Of a stretch of 64,000 nt of DNA, positions 1 through 9,443 are shown piece by piece. Where the stretch lies: positions 55,910-119,909 of the forward strand of contig NZ_RJUB01000007.1 of the NCBI RefSeq assembly GCF_024343615.1. The letters run 5' to 3'. The stretch is from Ferruginibacter sp. HRS2-29 (lineage in GTDB: Bacteria > Bacteroidota > Bacteroidia > Chitinophagales > Chitinophagaceae). Below the pieces are notes generated by a model that saw nothing but the letters and a program-made list of their open reading frames with translations, was not told the origin of the DNA and ran no database searches. Positions within the stretch are counted from its first letter, which is position 1; each line of letters begins with the position of its first letter. The translations under genes were made by a program, and so were the position numbers.

Positions 1-1
1 T

Positions 2-703
2 CGTGTGCTGGTGACAACCCTTACAAAACGTATGGCGGAAGAAATGGATAAATACCTTCACCGCATCGATATAAAAAGTAAATACATCCACAGCGAAGTG
101 GATACGCTCGAACGGGTGGAGATCTTACGCGAACTCCGCCTCGGCATCATCGATGTGCTGGTGGGCGTGAACCTGCTGAGGGAAGGGCTCGATCTGCCCG
201 AAGTATCACTGGTGGCAATACTGGATGCCGACAAGGAAGGGTTTCTTCGTAATGAAAGAAGCCTTACGCAGACCGCAGGAAGGGCAGCCCGAAATGTAAA
301 TGGACTGGTAATATTTTATGCAGATAAAATGACGGAGAGTATGCAAAAAACAATTGATGAAACAACCCGCCGCCGCGAAAAACAAATAGCATACAACATT
401 GAACATAATATTACCCCGACCACCATCATCAAAACAAAAGAACAGGTTTTTGCCCAGGGCAGTGTGCTCGATGTAAAAGGGTACGACCCCAGCAATCCGT
501 ATGCGTTGCAGGGCGATGAAGACATCATCAAAGTGGCAGCAGAAGAACAGGAAACTTATAAGACCATTCCACAGATGGAGAAGGCGATAGCCCGTGTGAA
601 AAAAGAAATGGAAAAAGCGGCGAAGGATCTCGATTTCATGGAAGCGGCGAGGTTGCGAGATGAAATGTTCAAGATGAAAAAGGAACTGGAGGAAATGAAA
701 TGA
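2..703 (+). CDS. uvrB: UvrB, excinuclease ABC subunit B (3' part)
   Basis: UvrB is the damage-loading helicase of nucleotide excision repair; it acts with UvrA and UvrC in the cytoplasm. Only the C-terminal 233 or so residues are present because the gene runs in from the left edge of the window. Visible are the last helicase motifs ([20 protein letters not shown], then the QTAGRAARN motif VI) and the C-terminal UVR motif that binds UvrC ([20 protein letters not shown]). The start lies outside the window. The reading frame is intact to the TGA stop. The next gene is convergent, on the other strand. Confidence 0.97.
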   Translation, partial: RVLVTTLTKRMAEEMDKYLHRIDIKSKYIHSEVDTLERVEILRELRLGIIDVLVGVNLLREGLDLPEVSLVAILDADKEGFLRNERSLTQTAGRAARNVNGLVIFYADKMTESMQKTIDETTRRREKQIAYNIEHNITPTTIIKTKEQVFAQGSVLDVKGYDPSNPYALQGDEDIIKVAAEEQETYKTIPQMEKAIARVKKEMEKAAKDLDFMEAARLRDEMFKMKKELEEMK

Positions 704-792
704 TTTTTAATTAGTACAGTCATTGCGAGCCAGGCGAGGCATTTCCTGAAAAGGTTACATACCAGGAGGTTGCCTCGTTTGGCCAGCAACGA

Positions 793-3513
793 CTACTCCA
801 GTATCGGTCTCAACCACCTCGTTACCTCTTCCAATGGCATTCCTTTTCTTTCGGTATAATCTTCCAGCTGATCTTTTTCTATTTTACCCACACCAAAATA
901 TTTACTTTCAGGGTGCGCAAAATACCATCCGCAAACGGAAGATGCCGGATACATCGCCAGTGATTCTGTAAGATGGATACCGGTGGCTTCTTCGCCGCCG
1001 AGCAGTTCAAAGAGTTTGTATTTTTCCGTATGGTCCGGGCAGGCGGGATAACCCGGCGCCGGGCGGATGCCTTGATATTCTTCTTTGATCAACTGCTCAT
1101 TGTCGAGGTGTTCATCCGTTACATACCCCCACAATTCCGTACGTGTCTTTTTGTGCAGCAGCTCCGCAAAAGCCTCTGCCAGCCTGTCGGCCAGCGCCTG
1201 CAAGGTGATCTTGCTGTAATCATCCAGCGCTTGCTCAAAACGTTTGATATGCGGTTCTATTCCATGTATGGTAACGGAGAAAGCCCCCAGGTGATCCTGT
1301 GCCGGATGGCCTTCGGGTGCTATGAAATCAGCCAGGCTGAGATTGGGTTGACCGGCCGCTTTTTTAATCTGCTGGCGCAAAAATTCCAGCTTCTGTATCT
1401 TTCCGTCATCGTGTACATGCACCGAATCGGCAGCCACTTTATTGGCTTCCCAGAAACCAACCACACCCTGTGCTGTGAGCCATTTTTCGTCGATGATCTT
1501 CTTCAGTAATTTCTGCGCATCGTTGTAGAGATTGGTCGCTTCCTTACCCACCACTTCATCGGTCAGTATCGCCGGAAATTTTCCGTGTAATTCCCATGCG
1601 ATGAAAAACGGTTGCCAGTCGATGAACTCCGCGATCTCATCCAGCGGATAATCATTGAATACTTTCGTGCCGGTAAAAGCTGGCTTCACCGGTTTAAATT
1701 CTTCCCAGGCAATAGCCGCAGGATTTTGCTGTGCTTCCGCAAATGTGAGGTATTGCTTGGCTGATTTTTTATTACCAAAATCAGTTTTCAGTTTTTCGTA
1801 TTCTTTTTTGATGCCTTCGAGGAAGGGGCCTTTCGTTTCTTTATTGAGCAAACTACCGGCCACGGTTACACTACGGCTGGCATCGAGTACATGCACTACG
1901 CCATTTTCATATTCCGGGGCAATTTTTACGGCGGTATGCATACGGCTGGTGGTAGCGCCGCCGATCAGCAGCGGAAGGTCCATCTGCTGGCGTGCCATTT
2001 CGCGGCCTATGTATACCATCTCATCAAGAGAAGGCGTGATCAGGCCGCTGAGGCCGATGATATCTACATTATGTTTTTTCGCTTCCGATAAGATCTTATC
2101 CGCGGGTACCATCACCCCAAGATCAATGATGTCGTATCCATTACAACCCAGCACCACACCCACGATATTTTTGCCGATATCATGCACATCGCCTTTTACG
2201 GTTGCCAGCAGGATCTTTGCGGCGCCGGCGCCTTCTTCATTTACTGTGCCTGCGGCGATATGCGCCAAACGTTTGTCTTCTTTTTCCTGCTCAATGTAAG
2301 GCGTCAAAACAGCTACAGCTTTTTTCATCACCCGGGCACTTTTTACCACCTGTGGCAAAAACATTTTTCCTGCACCAAAAAGATCCCCCACAATATTCAT
2401 CCCATCCATCAGCGGCCCTTCTATCACGTCGAGCGGCTTGGGATATTTTTGCCGGGCTTCTTCGGTATCCTGGTCGATGTAGTCTGTAATGCCATTCACC
2501 AAAGAATGCGCCATGCGTTTTTCTACGGCTTCCAGTCTCCAGCTTTCGTCTTTTACAATTTCTTTTCCTTTGGCTTTTACGGTTTCAGCAAACTGGATAA
2601 GTTTTTCGGTAGCGCCATTGTCATCATTGTTCCGGTTGAGGATCACATCTTCACACAGCGCTTTCAGCGTGGGTTCTATCTCATCGTATACCACCAGCTG
2701 TCCGGCATTCACGATGCCCATATCCATACCCGCGGCAATGGCGTAATACAGAAACACGCTGTGGATGGCTTCCCTCACGTGATCATTACCACGGAAAGAA
2801 AAAGAGACGTTGCTTACACCACCGCTCACTTTTGCCAGCGGCATCAGCCTTTTGATCTCACGGGTACCTTCGATGAAATCAACAGCATAATTATTATGCT
2901 CTTCAATACCGGTCGCTATCGCGAAAATGTTGGGATCGAAAATGATATCCTGCGGATCGTAGCCAACCTGTTCGGTGAGGATCTTATAAGCCCGGTGACA
3001 GATCTCCACTTTTCGGTCCTTGGTATCGGCCTGTCCTACTTCATCGAAAGCCATTACGATCACGGAAGCGCCATAACTTTTACAGATGAAGGCCTGTTCG
3101 ATGAATTTTTCTTCTCCTTCTTTCATGGAGATGGAGTTCACGATACACTTTCCCTGCACGCATTTTAGTCCGGCTTCAATGATCGCGAACTTGCTGCTGT
3201 CGATCATGATGGGTATCCTGGCGATGTCTGGTTCGGCCTGTACCAGGTTGAGGAAAGTGGTCATGGCTTCCACGCCTTCCAGCATGGCATCATCCATGTT
3301 TACGTCAATTACCTGCGCCCCGCTTTCTACCTGCTGGCGGGCTACGGAGAGGGCTTCTTCGTATTGGCCGTCGCGGATGAGGCGGGCGAATTTTTTACTA
3401 CCGGTAACGTTGGTACGTTCACCTACGTTGATGAAATTTGTCTCCGGCCGCACGATGAGCGGCTCGAGTCCGCTGAGGCGGAGATAAGGTTTTATATGTG
3501 TAATGTCACTCAT
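793..3513 (-). CDS. metH: Methionine synthase, B12-dependent, pterin/cobalamin/activation part
   Basis: This is the C-terminal three quarters of MetH, which moves a methyl group from methyl-tetrahydrofolate through cobalamin to homocysteine. Domains in order: pterin-binding barrel (about residues 20-290, [17 protein letters not shown] and [11 protein letters not shown]), B12-binding cap and Rossmann domain (about 330-570, with the cobalamin-ligand motif DVHDIGKN, DxHxxG, near residue 447), and the AdoMet reactivation domain (about 610-905). The homocysteine-binding domain is missing here and is encoded separately at 4059-5075 on the same strand. The ATG at 3513 is preferred. A GTG twelve bases upstream lies inside a repeat whose edge abuts this ATG. 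The gene is probably transcribed from the promoter upstream of the N-terminal part. Confidence 0.95.
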   Translation of the reverse strand: MSDITHIKPYLRLSGLEPLIVRPETNFINVGERTNVTGSKKFARLIRDGQYEEALSVARQQVESGAQVIDVNMDDAMLEGVEAMTTFLNLVQAEPDIARIPIMIDSSKFAIIEAGLKCVQGKCIVNSISMKEGEEKFIEQAFICKSYGASVIVMAFDEVGQADTKDRKVEICHRAYKILTEQVGYDPQDIIFDPNIFAIATGIEEHNNYAVDFIEGTREIKRLMPLAKVSGGVSNVSFSFRGNDHVREAIHSVFLYYAIAAGMDMGIVNAGQLVVYDEIEPTLKALCEDVILNRNNDDNGATEKLIQFAETVKAKGKEIVKDESWRLEAVEKRMAHSLVNGITDYIDQDTEEARQKYPKPLDVIEGPLMDGMNIVGDLFGAGKMFLPQVVKSARVMKKAVAVLTPYIEQEKEDKRLAHIAAGTVNEEGAGAAKILLATVKGDVHDIGKNIVGVVLGCNGYDIIDLGVMVPADKILSEAKKHNVDIIGLSGLITPSLDEMVYIGREMARQQMDLPLLIGGATTSRMHTAVKIAPEYENGVVHVLDASRSVTVAGSLLNKETKGPFLEGIKKEYEKLKTDFGNKKSAKQYLTFAEAQQNPAAIAWEEFKPVKPAFTGTKVFNDYPLDEIAEFIDWQPFFIAWELHGKFPAILTDEVVGKEATNLYNDAQKLLKKIIDEKWLTAQGVVGFWEANKVAADSVHVHDDGKIQKLEFLRQQIKKAAGQPNLSLADFIAPEGHPAQDHLGAFSVTIHGIEPHIKRFEQALDDYSKITLQALADRLAEAFAELLHKKTRTELWGYVTDEHLDNEQLIKEEYQGIRPAPGYPACPDHTEKYKLFELLGGEEATGIHLTESLAMYPASSVCGWYFAHPESKYFGVGKIEKDQLEDYTERKGMPLEEVTRWLRPILE

Positions 3514-3514
3514 G

Positions 3515-3990
3515 TTTTTAACCACAAAGGCGCAAAGAGCACCAAGTTCACTAAGTTTTTAATTTATAATTCTGCTTATTCCATCCTTCATTAAAGGGAC
3601 ATGAAAGTTTATTAAAAATCCTAAACGTTTATCAGATAGCTTCATATAACTTAATAACTGGGCTTTCCATAAACTATTAAATTTTTCCTGCGCTTTAAAT
3701 TCAATTATTATCCGGTCTTCTACCAAACAATCTAAACGAAGGCCACTATCGATTTCCATTTCTTTATAAATTATTGGAACATGTGCTTCATTTATAAAAT
3801 TTATTTCTCTTTCACGAAGCTCGTAATAGAAACATTTTTTATAAACAGACTCCAATAATCCCGGGCCTAACTGTTTATGAATATGGATTGCTATGTCAAC
3901 GATCTGACTTGCCAACCATTCTTCTCCCTCTTCAATTAACTGATACATTCTTTGTGTTTCTTTGTTTCTTGGTGACTTTGTGGTTAAAAA
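3515..3990. mobile_element. Candidate GxxExxY cassette bounded by 15-bp inverted repeats
   Basis: TTTTTAACCACAAAG at 3515-3529 is repeated exactly, inverted, at 3976-3990. The two arms enclose a single GxxExxY gene. Short degenerate copies of the same AACCAC...(A)CAGAG-type sequence occur beside the arms. The left arm touches the start codon of the downstream metH part. The arms and spacing are seen directly. That the unit moves is an inference: no target-site duplication was identified and no transposase is encoded. Confidence 0.4.
3559..3948 (-). CDS. GxxExxY family protein
   Basis: A protein of 129 residues with the family signature GPGLLESVY near residue 30, followed by a C-terminal part rich in nuclease-like acidic and lysine residues (LDCLVEDRIIIEFKA, resembling the D...ExK pattern of PD-(D/E)XK folds). 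The molecular function of the family is not established. The ATG at 3948 gives the normal family length; upstream sequence in the same frame belongs to the flanking repeat and the neighbouring gene. It sits between the two halves of metH, inside 15-bp inverted repeats, which suggests insertion into an older metH operon. Confidence 0.85.
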   Translation of the reverse strand: MYQLIEEGEEWLASQIVDIAIHIHKQLGPGLLESVYKKCFYYELREREINFINEAHVPIIYKEMEIDSGLRLDCLVEDRIIIEFKAQEKFNSLWKAQLLSYMKLSDKRLGFLINFHVPLMKDGISRIIN

Positions 3991-4058
3991 AATAACACAC
4001 AAATAAACATCAAAAAACTCAGTGCTCCTCTGTGAAAAACCTCCCCAAACTCTGTGAT

Positions 4059-5075
4059 TTACACCAGTTCTTTCTCCAGCACAGGCAATGCCCTTGGTGC
4101 AAACTTCGCCACTTCCTGTGCAATATGTTTTATATGATCCGGTGTGGTACCGCAGCATCCGCCTACAATATTGAGCCAGCCGTTGGCAGCCCATTCTTCA
4201 ATGATATGTGCCGTTTCATGCGGTTGTTCGTCGTACTCTCCAAAGGCATTGGGTAATCCAGCATTCGGATACGCAGATGTAAAGCAACCGGCGATAGAGC
4301 TCAGCTCTTCAATATGCGGACGCATTTCCTGGGCACCAAGGGCGCAATTGAGGCCCACGCTCAATGGATTGGCGTGCATCACCGATACATAAAAAGCTTC
4401 CAGCGTTTGTCCGCTGAGCGTACGCCCGCTGGCATCGGTGATCGTTCCGCTGATCATTACCGGCAATTCCGGCAGGTTACGTTCTTTGAAAAAATGACGG
4501 ATGGCGTAGATGGCCGCTTTGGCGTTGAGGGTATCAAAAATGGTTTCGATCAGTAAAATGTCGACACCGCCATCTACCAGCCCTTTGATCTGTTCGGTGT
4601 AAGCTGCTGCCACTTCATCAAAGGTAACGGCGCGAAAACCGGGGTTGTTTACGTCGGGCGACAGGCTCAATGTCTTGTTCAGCGGCCCGATAGCGCCGGC
4701 CACATAACGGGGCTTCGAAGGGTCTTTGGCAGTATATTCATCCGCGGCTTCGCGGGCACATTTTGCCGAAGCAACATTGAGCTCGTATGCCAGTGATTGC
4801 ATATCGTAATCCGCCTGCGCAATGGAAGTGCTGCTGAAAGTGTTGGTTTCAATGATATCCGCGCCTGCTTCCAGGTATTGTTTATGAATGCCGGTAATGA
4901 TCTGCGGCTCGGTGATGCTCAGCAGGTCGTTATTGCCTTTCACATCGGTGTGCCAGTCTTTGAAACGTTCGCCACGGTAGTCCGCTTCTTCCAGCTTGTG
5001 TCGCTGGATCATGGTACCCATGGCGCCATCGATGATAAGAATGCGTTTTTTTAATTCGTCTTTGATAGTTGACAT
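4059..5075 (-). CDS. metH: Methionine synthase, homocysteine-binding part
   Basis: This is the homocysteine S-methyltransferase domain of MetH as a separate protein of about 338 residues. It starts [13 protein letters not shown] and carries the zinc-binding cysteines in [11 protein letters not shown] and [10 protein letters not shown]. It needs the second polypeptide at 793-3513 for folate and cobalamin binding, so the two must work as a complex. The ATG at 5075 is chosen because an unusually strong Shine-Dalgarno AAAGGAGG lies directly upstream. A longer start at 5114 would place that sequence inside the gene. Split MetH is known in Bacteroidota; here the halves are separated by a GxxExxY gene. 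Confidence 0.94.
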   Translation of the reverse strand: MSTIKDELKKRILIIDGAMGTMIQRHKLEEADYRGERFKDWHTDVKGNNDLLSITEPQIITGIHKQYLEAGADIIETNTFSSTSIAQADYDMQSLAYELNVASAKCAREAADEYTAKDPSKPRYVAGAIGPLNKTLSLSPDVNNPGFRAVTFDEVAAAYTEQIKGLVDGGVDILLIETIFDTLNAKAAIYAIRHFFKERNLPELPVMISGTITDASGRTLSGQTLEAFYVSVMHANPLSVGLNCALGAQEMRPHIEELSSIAGCFTSAYPNAGLPNAFGEYDEQPHETAHIIEEWAANGWLNIVGGCCGTTPDHIKHIAQEVAKFAPRALPVLEKELV

Positions 5076-5079
5076 ATAT

Positions 5080-5087
5080 CCTCCTTT
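5080..5087 (-). promoter_or_regulatory. Strong Shine-Dalgarno sequence before metH N-terminal part
   Basis: AAAGGAGG lies four bases before the ATG at 5075. Near-perfect Shine-Dalgarno sequences are rare in Bacteroidota, including the rest of this window. It decides the start codon. Confidence 0.7.
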
Positions 5088-5259
5088 TATTTGCTGCGAA
5101 GCATACGCCTGCATACAAAATTTTTAACTGCTACAGTAATTACCGGTGAACTATTAACGAAGGACAAATCCTGGTGGGTGTGGGGAGATGGGCTCGTTTA
5201 TTAGTTCAATGGAAACATTCCGCAAGGGGTGAACAATAAACAAATCCGCCCTTGCAGGG

Positions 5260-5290
5260 GCAAAGTTAGGGGATTTACGCAAAGCCGCAA
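5260..5290 (-). promoter_or_regulatory. Promoter of the metH operon
   Basis: On the minus strand TTTG (5287-5290), a 19-base spacer and TAACTTTG (5260-5267) match the Bacteroidota housekeeping promoter TTTG-N19-TAnnTTTG exactly. Transcription would start near 5253, leaving a leader of roughly 175 bases before the ATG at 5075. The leader begins with a potential GCAAGGG/CCCTTGC hairpin (5221-5254). I found no match to cobalamin or SAM riboswitch cores that I could defend. Confidence 0.7.
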
Positions 5291-5395
5291 AGGGGTGCAG
5301 TCTGGATTTTAAAAAACCACAGGCGCGCAGATTCCGGGTTTTGAAAATAGCTGTGCAGCTGTGGCGTGGCTTTATGGCTATCCCCGATTATAGGG

Positions 5396-5692
5396 TCAAT
5401 AGATCCTGGCCCCGGAAAACACGGTATTGCCGGAGGCCGCTCTGCCTGATAGCGTGAGGCTGGAAGTGAAAGAATGCCCTGCTTCCATGGTGATGACGTC
5501 GCCGGCATTGCATGACGAAGGGGATGATGTAGCGAAAGTATAAAAGCCAAGCCTGGCATAAATACTGCTGCCGTCGGAACTGCCTTGCGTTACATGCGTA
5601 CCGATGGCACCTGTGTAAAATTGGTTGTTGCGGAAATAGAGGCGTGTCTTTGCACTATCCAGCGGCAGCGATGAATTGGTCAGCATGGCCAC
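5396..5692 (-). pseudogene. Possible fragment of a surface protein
   Basis: An open frame of 98 codons from a GTG, with a stop seven codons upstream of that GTG. The product is rich in Ser, Thr and Gly and ends GDVITMEAGHSFTSSLTL..., vaguely like the C-terminal repeats of secreted Bacteroidota proteins. There is no signal peptide and no ATG start. It fills the otherwise empty stretch between recR and the metH promoter. I do not recognise a family; a decayed remnant of a larger exported protein is the simplest reading. Confidence 0.3.
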
Positions 5693-5816
5693 ATTGCTAT
5701 CAGCAGATCTTTCTCAACGAACGATTATAAATTTTTGTGGAAATACCCAATCTTTCAGGGAGTGCCCGGCAAATTTATACCAGATGAGTAAGATAAAGCA
5801 TGCCCTATTTGGAGTA

Positions 5817-6437
5817 TTAATGGCTTGAAATATAGTGCTCTACGGATATGCGGTTGCTGATACTTTTGGCCAGCGTCATTTCATCGGCGTACTCCAGTTC
5901 GCCGCCAAAAGCGATCCCCCGGGCGATGGTAGTGATCTTTACTTTTACGTCCTTAAGCTTGCGGGCAATGTAATAAATAGTGGTATCTCCCTGTATGTTA
6001 GGGTTTAATGCAAAGATGACTTCCTGTATATCTTCATTTTTGATTCGATACACGAGGTCTTCAATGGTCAGTTGTTCCGGCCCGATACCGTCGAGCGGGG
6101 AAATGATTCCACCCAACACATGATAAATCCCGTTGAATTGCTGCGTGCTTTCGATGGCGATCACATCGCGGATATTTTCCACCACGCAGATAGTATGTTG
6201 CTGCCGCAGGGTATTGGTGCAGATATTACACATTTCCTTATCGGAAATATTGTGACAGCGGATGCAGAATTTTATTTCGCTCCGCATTTTGGCTACCGTG
6301 CTGCTGAAAAGGGCTACATCCGTTTCTGGTTGCTTCAGCAGGTGCAAAACCAGGCGCAAAGCGGTCTTTTTGCCGATGCCGGGCAATTTAGCAAACTCAT
6401 TCACCGCATTTTCAAGGAGAGAAGAAGAGAAGAACAT
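5817..6437 (-). CDS. recR: Recombination protein RecR
   Basis: RecR (206 residues, full family length) works with RecF/RecO to load RecA at single-strand gaps. Seen: the N-terminal helix-hairpin-helix (NEFAKLPGIGKKTALRLVLH), the four-cysteine zinc motif CIRCHNISDKEMCNIC near residue 58-73, and the Toprim domain (HTICVVENIRDVIAIE; FALNPNIQGDTT). A TAATTTTG -7 element ends only about five bases before the ATG (6442-6449, minus strand), so the transcript may be almost leaderless; no good -33 element is visible. Confidence 0.96.
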   Translation of the reverse strand: MFFSSSLLENAVNEFAKLPGIGKKTALRLVLHLLKQPETDVALFSSTVAKMRSEIKFCIRCHNISDKEMCNICTNTLRQQHTICVVENIRDVIAIESTQQFNGIYHVLGGIISPLDGIGPEQLTIEDLVYRIKNEDIQEVIFALNPNIQGDTTIYYIARKLKDVKVKITTIARGIAFGGELEYADEMTLAKSISNRISVEHYISSH

Positions 6438-6469
6438 GGCGCAAAATTAGAACATAATTAATAATGATG

Positions 6470-6569
6470 GCCCCCTAAATCCCCCAAGGGGGACTTTTGC
6501 CCTTCTTAAATAAGAGGTAACTTATGATTGTGTAACGTTCGCAAGTCCCCCTTGGGGGATTTAGGGGGC
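6470..6569. repeat. CCCCCTAAATCCCCC palindromic element, copy 1
   Basis: Two 27-base arms (6470-6496 and 6543-6569) are exact inverted copies starting GCCCCCTAAATCCCCC and ending AAGGGGGACTT. A second element of the same family lies at 10906-11026. It sits between the divergent recR and brkB genes. Confidence 0.85.
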
Positions 6570-6613
6570 TTTTTGGTTGCAGATTTGTATTACTTCGACA
6601 AAAACAGAAGTCT

Positions 6614-7576
6614 ATGGCCACGAAGATCACGGTGAAAGGGATATGGGAGGTATTGAAAAACGCGTTCAAAGGTTTTGGTGAGGATAAAGTGACCAAGCTC
6701 AGCGGATCGCTGGCGTATGCCACTATTTTCTCGATGGCCCCATTGCTGGTGGTGATCATTTCGCTCTGCAGCATCTTCCTCGGCAAGGATGCGGTGGAAG
6801 GAAAAGTATATGGCGAACTGATCGGTTTTGTGGGGGCCGAAACTGCCACTCAACTACAGGAGATCATCCGCAATGCATCGCTGGCAGGCAAAAGTAATAC
6901 CGCAGCCATCATCGGCGTGGTTACGCTGGTAGTAGGTGCCACTACCATTTTTGCCGAGATACAGGATTCTATCAATACCATCTGGGGCATCAAGCCAAAG
7001 CCCAAGCGTGGCTGGCTCAAATTGCTCCGCAACCGTTTCCTTTCCTTTTCAGTCATCATCAGCCTGGGGTTCTTGTTGCTGGTTTCGCTGGGCATCAATT
7101 ATGTCATCGATGGGTTCAGCAAACGGCTGATCGAGCGGTTCCCGGATATTGCCGTTACGGTATTTTATATCGTCAATGTCATCATCAGTTTTGTGGTCAT
7201 CAGCCTGTTGTTCGGGGTTATTTTCCGGCTGCTGCCCGATGCGGATATCAAATGGAAAGATGTACGTTCGGGCGCTATCGCCACGGCGATATTGTTCATG
7301 GTGGGTAAATTTGCCATTTCGTTTTACATCACCACCACCAAAGTGGGCAGTACCTACGGGGCCGCGGGCTCCATCATCATCCTGCTGGTATGGATCTATT
7401 ATTCTTCCATCATACTTTATTTCGGTGCAGAATTTACCAAGGCCTGGGCGGTAAAATACGGCTCGGCCATTTATCCTAACCATTACGCGGTTACCACGCG
7501 GCTGGTGGAAGTGGAAATGCCGGGAGAGGCAGTGGATACCAATGCGAAGGAAGTGGTGAAGAAACCGGAACCGTGA
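6614..7576 (+). CDS. YihY/BrkB family membrane protein
   Basis: An inner-membrane protein of 320 residues in the YihY/virulence factor BrkB family (once annotated as RNase BN). Several hydrophobic segments are clear: SLAYATIFSMAPLLVVIISL, the TAAIIGVVTLVVGATTIFAE region, SFSVIISLGFLLLVSLGINY, VIISFVVISLLFGVIF and AAGSIIILLVWIYYSSIILY. The last is followed by the family's FGAEFTKAWA motif. The C-terminal tail is hydrophilic. The transport or other activity of the family is unsettled. The gene stands alone; the downstream SDR gene is 99 bases away. Confidence 0.9.
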   Translation: MATKITVKGIWEVLKNAFKGFGEDKVTKLSGSLAYATIFSMAPLLVVIISLCSIFLGKDAVEGKVYGELIGFVGAETATQLQEIIRNASLAGKSNTAAIIGVVTLVVGATTIFAEIQDSINTIWGIKPKPKRGWLKLLRNRFLSFSVIISLGFLLLVSLGINYVIDGFSKRLIERFPDIAVTVFYIVNVIISFVVISLLFGVIFRLLPDADIKWKDVRSGAIATAILFMVGKFAISFYITTTKVGSTYGAAGSIIILLVWIYYSSIILYFGAEFTKAWAVKYGSAIYPNHYAVTTRLVEVEMPGEAVDTNAKEVVKKPEP

Positions 7577-7675
7577 AGAAAATTAAGAATTAAGAATTAA
7601 GAATGCGGGGACAAGCCGCTCTTTCCGGCAAAAAAAAAGGCACAATAATTTCATTTTATTCATAAAAAAAAACTC

Positions 7676-8545
7676 ATGCAGAAAGCCGCTCCCAAAAAAC
7701 CGATCCGAAGGCCACAGCATCAGCAACGTCCGGGCCTGGAATATAAAATGGATCCTGTACCCCAGACAGTTCCTGCCGATTTGCGGGTTCCCGGAAAACT
7801 TAATGGAAAAGTCGCGCTGATCACCGGTGGCGATAGTGGCATCGGTAAAGCTGTTGCGTTATTGTTTGCAAAAGAAGGTGCCGACATCATCATCGCATAC
7901 CTCAATGAACACGAGGATGCCGCCGAAGTACAACGATCTGTGGAAGAAAAATACCACCGCAACTGCATGTTGATATCTGGCGATCTTTCGAAGGAAAATT
8001 TTTGTAAAAAAGTGATCAGCACCGTTTCAAAAAAGTATAAACAAATTGATGTGCTGGTCAATAATGCGGCCATCCATTATGAAAGCAAATCGCTGGAAGA
8101 CATTTCTTCGGAGCAACTGATCAAAACATTTTCAACCAACATATTTTCCATGTTCTGGCTTTCCAAAGCGGCCTTGCCTTATATGAAAAAAGGGAGCAGT
8201 ATCATCAATACCACATCGGTTACAGCCTACCGCGGAAGCCCGGAACTGATGGATTATGCTTCTACAAAAGGAGCCATCGTTTCTTTTACCAGGAGTTTAT
8301 CCGGAAACCTTATCGACAAAGGTATCCGGGTGAATGCGGTGGCGCCGGGCCCGATATGGAGCCCTTTGATCGCATCCAGCTTTGCGGCAAAAAAAGTAGC
8401 CAAACATGGAAGCGATTCTCCCATGAAACGGGCAGGGGAACCGGTGGAAGTGGCGCCCAGCTACCTTTTTCTTGCCAGCAGCGATTCGTCTTATATTACA
8501 GGGCAGGTACTACACCCGAATGGAGGGGAAATTGTAAATGGATAA
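7676..8545 (+). CDS. SDR family oxidoreductase, GSP39/YghA-like
   Basis: A classical short-chain dehydrogenase/reductase of 289 residues. Seen: the NAD(P)-binding glycine motif ITGGDSGIGKA, the structural VNNAA motif, the catalytic serine in NTTSVTAYRG and the catalytic YASTK (YxxxK), then APGPIWSPL. The roughly 40-residue extension before the Rossmann fold (ending VPADLRVPGKLNGKVALITG) is typical of the general-stress-protein-39 subgroup. Substrate unknown. The start is the first ATG, 99 bases after brkB. Short AATTAAGAATTAAGAAT repeats occur on both sides. Confidence 0.92.
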   Translation: MQKAAPKKPIRRPQHQQRPGLEYKMDPVPQTVPADLRVPGKLNGKVALITGGDSGIGKAVALLFAKEGADIIIAYLNEHEDAAEVQRSVEEKYHRNCMLISGDLSKENFCKKVISTVSKKYKQIDVLVNNAAIHYESKSLEDISSEQLIKTFSTNIFSMFWLSKAALPYMKKGSSIINTTSVTAYRGSPELMDYASTKGAIVSFTRSLSGNLIDKGIRVNAVAPGPIWSPLIASSFAAKKVAKHGSDSPMKRAGEPVEVAPSYLFLASSDSSYITGQVLHPNGGEIVNG

Positions 8546-8634
8546 TCCATTCAATTAAGAATTAAGAATTAAGAATGTCGGAACGTGCATGAGGCGCGTT
8601 CGTTTGTTCGGGAAACCTTTAATAATAGTTTATC

Positions 8635-9126
8635 ATGAAAAAGAAAAATGTAACCCAGGAAAAAAGTTTTTTCGAAAAATTTTCTGCAAAAGCCACCTCC
8701 ATTGCCGGCAGTACCTTTGGTTTTTTCGGGGCACTTAGCATTGTGGTGTTATGGGCTGTTTGCGGCCCGGTCTTTCACTACTCCGAAACCTGGCAACTGG
8801 TGATCAATACCGGTACCACCATCATCACTTTCCTCATGGTGTTCCTCATACAGAAATCGCAGAACAAAGAGTCGCTTGCCATACAGCTCAAGCTGAATGA
8901 ACTGGTAGCGTCGCATGAATTTGCCAGCAACCGGCTGGTGAATGTGGAGAACATGACGGAGGATGAACTGAAAGTGATCCGCAAATATTACAGCAGCCTG
9001 AGCGATCTTACCAAGGGCGAAGAAAGCCTGCAGCAATCACATTCCATCGATGAAGCGAAAGACAACCACGAACGAAAAAAAGTGATCGAAAGTTCAATTT
9101 CAAAAAAAACAACGAAACATCCATAA
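8635..9126 (+). CDS. Low affinity iron permease family protein
   Basis: A membrane protein of 163 residues matching the low-affinity iron permease family. It has two hydrophobic segments near residues 25-45 (FFGALSIVVLWAVCGPVFHY) and 55-75 (INTGTTIITFLMVFLIQKSQ), followed by the conserved NKESLAIQLKLNELV region and a charged C-terminal tail. Most bacterial members have no tested transport activity, so iron uptake is only a family label. The gene is 23 bases upstream of a small membrane protein and is probably co-transcribed with it. Confidence 0.85.
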   Translation: MKKKNVTQEKSFFEKFSAKATSIAGSTFGFFGALSIVVLWAVCGPVFHYSETWQLVINTGTTIITFLMVFLIQKSQNKESLAIQLKLNELVASHEFASNRLVNVENMTEDELKVIRKYYSSLSDLTKGEESLQQSHSIDEAKDNHERKKVIESSISKKTTKHP

Positions 9127-9149
9127 TTTCACGCATCAAATCTTAAATC

Positions 9150-9365
9150 ATGAAAATTGTCGGTATAGCATTGATCGCCATCAGCATCCTGATGTTGTTT
9201 TACAAAGGGTTCACAGTAACGCAGGAGAAAAAAGTGGCCGAAATAGGCCCTATCGAGATCAATAAAAAAGAAGAAAAATCAGTCGGCTGGCCGATTTACG
9301 CCGGCGGAGTGGCGATGGCTGCGGGAGTGTTTATATTACTTTCTGCAGGAAAGAAGAAATCTTAA
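9150..9365 (+). CDS. Small two-helix membrane protein, DUF3185-like
   Basis: A protein of 71 residues with two hydrophobic helices (VGIALIAISILMLFY; PIYAGGVAMAAGVFILLSA) separated by a hydrophilic stretch containing IGPIEINKKEEKS, and a lysine-rich tail. The pattern, including the GPIEI motif before the second helix, fits the DUF3185 family of unknown function. It follows the iron-permease-family gene by 23 bases and ends at a strong hairpin. Confidence 0.75.
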   Translation: MKIVGIALIAISILMLFYKGFTVTQEKKVAEIGPIEINKKEEKSVGWPIYAGGVAMAAGVFILLSAGKKKS

Positions 9366-9367
9366 GA

Positions 9368-9443
9368 ATTACGAATGGACAATTACGAATTACGAATTTT
9401 AAGACGTGATCACATTCGTAATTCGTAATTGTCCATTCGTAAT
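9368..9443. terminator. 30-bp perfect inverted repeat between convergent genes
   Basis: Arms 9368-9397 and 9414-9443 are exact inverted copies built from ATTACGAAT/AATTACGAAT repeats, with a 16-base loop. It lies between the stop at 9365 and the stop of the minus-strand gene at 9444, so it probably ends transcription from both sides. Confidence 0.7.

Noticed and set aside
2182..3168. 328-codon open frame antisense to metH
   Set aside because: It lies wholly opposite a well-supported gene and has no recognisable domain.
5088..5253. Cobalamin or SAM riboswitch in the metH leader
   Set aside because: No B12-box or SAM-I core was found by eye; a covariance-model search would be needed to revive this.
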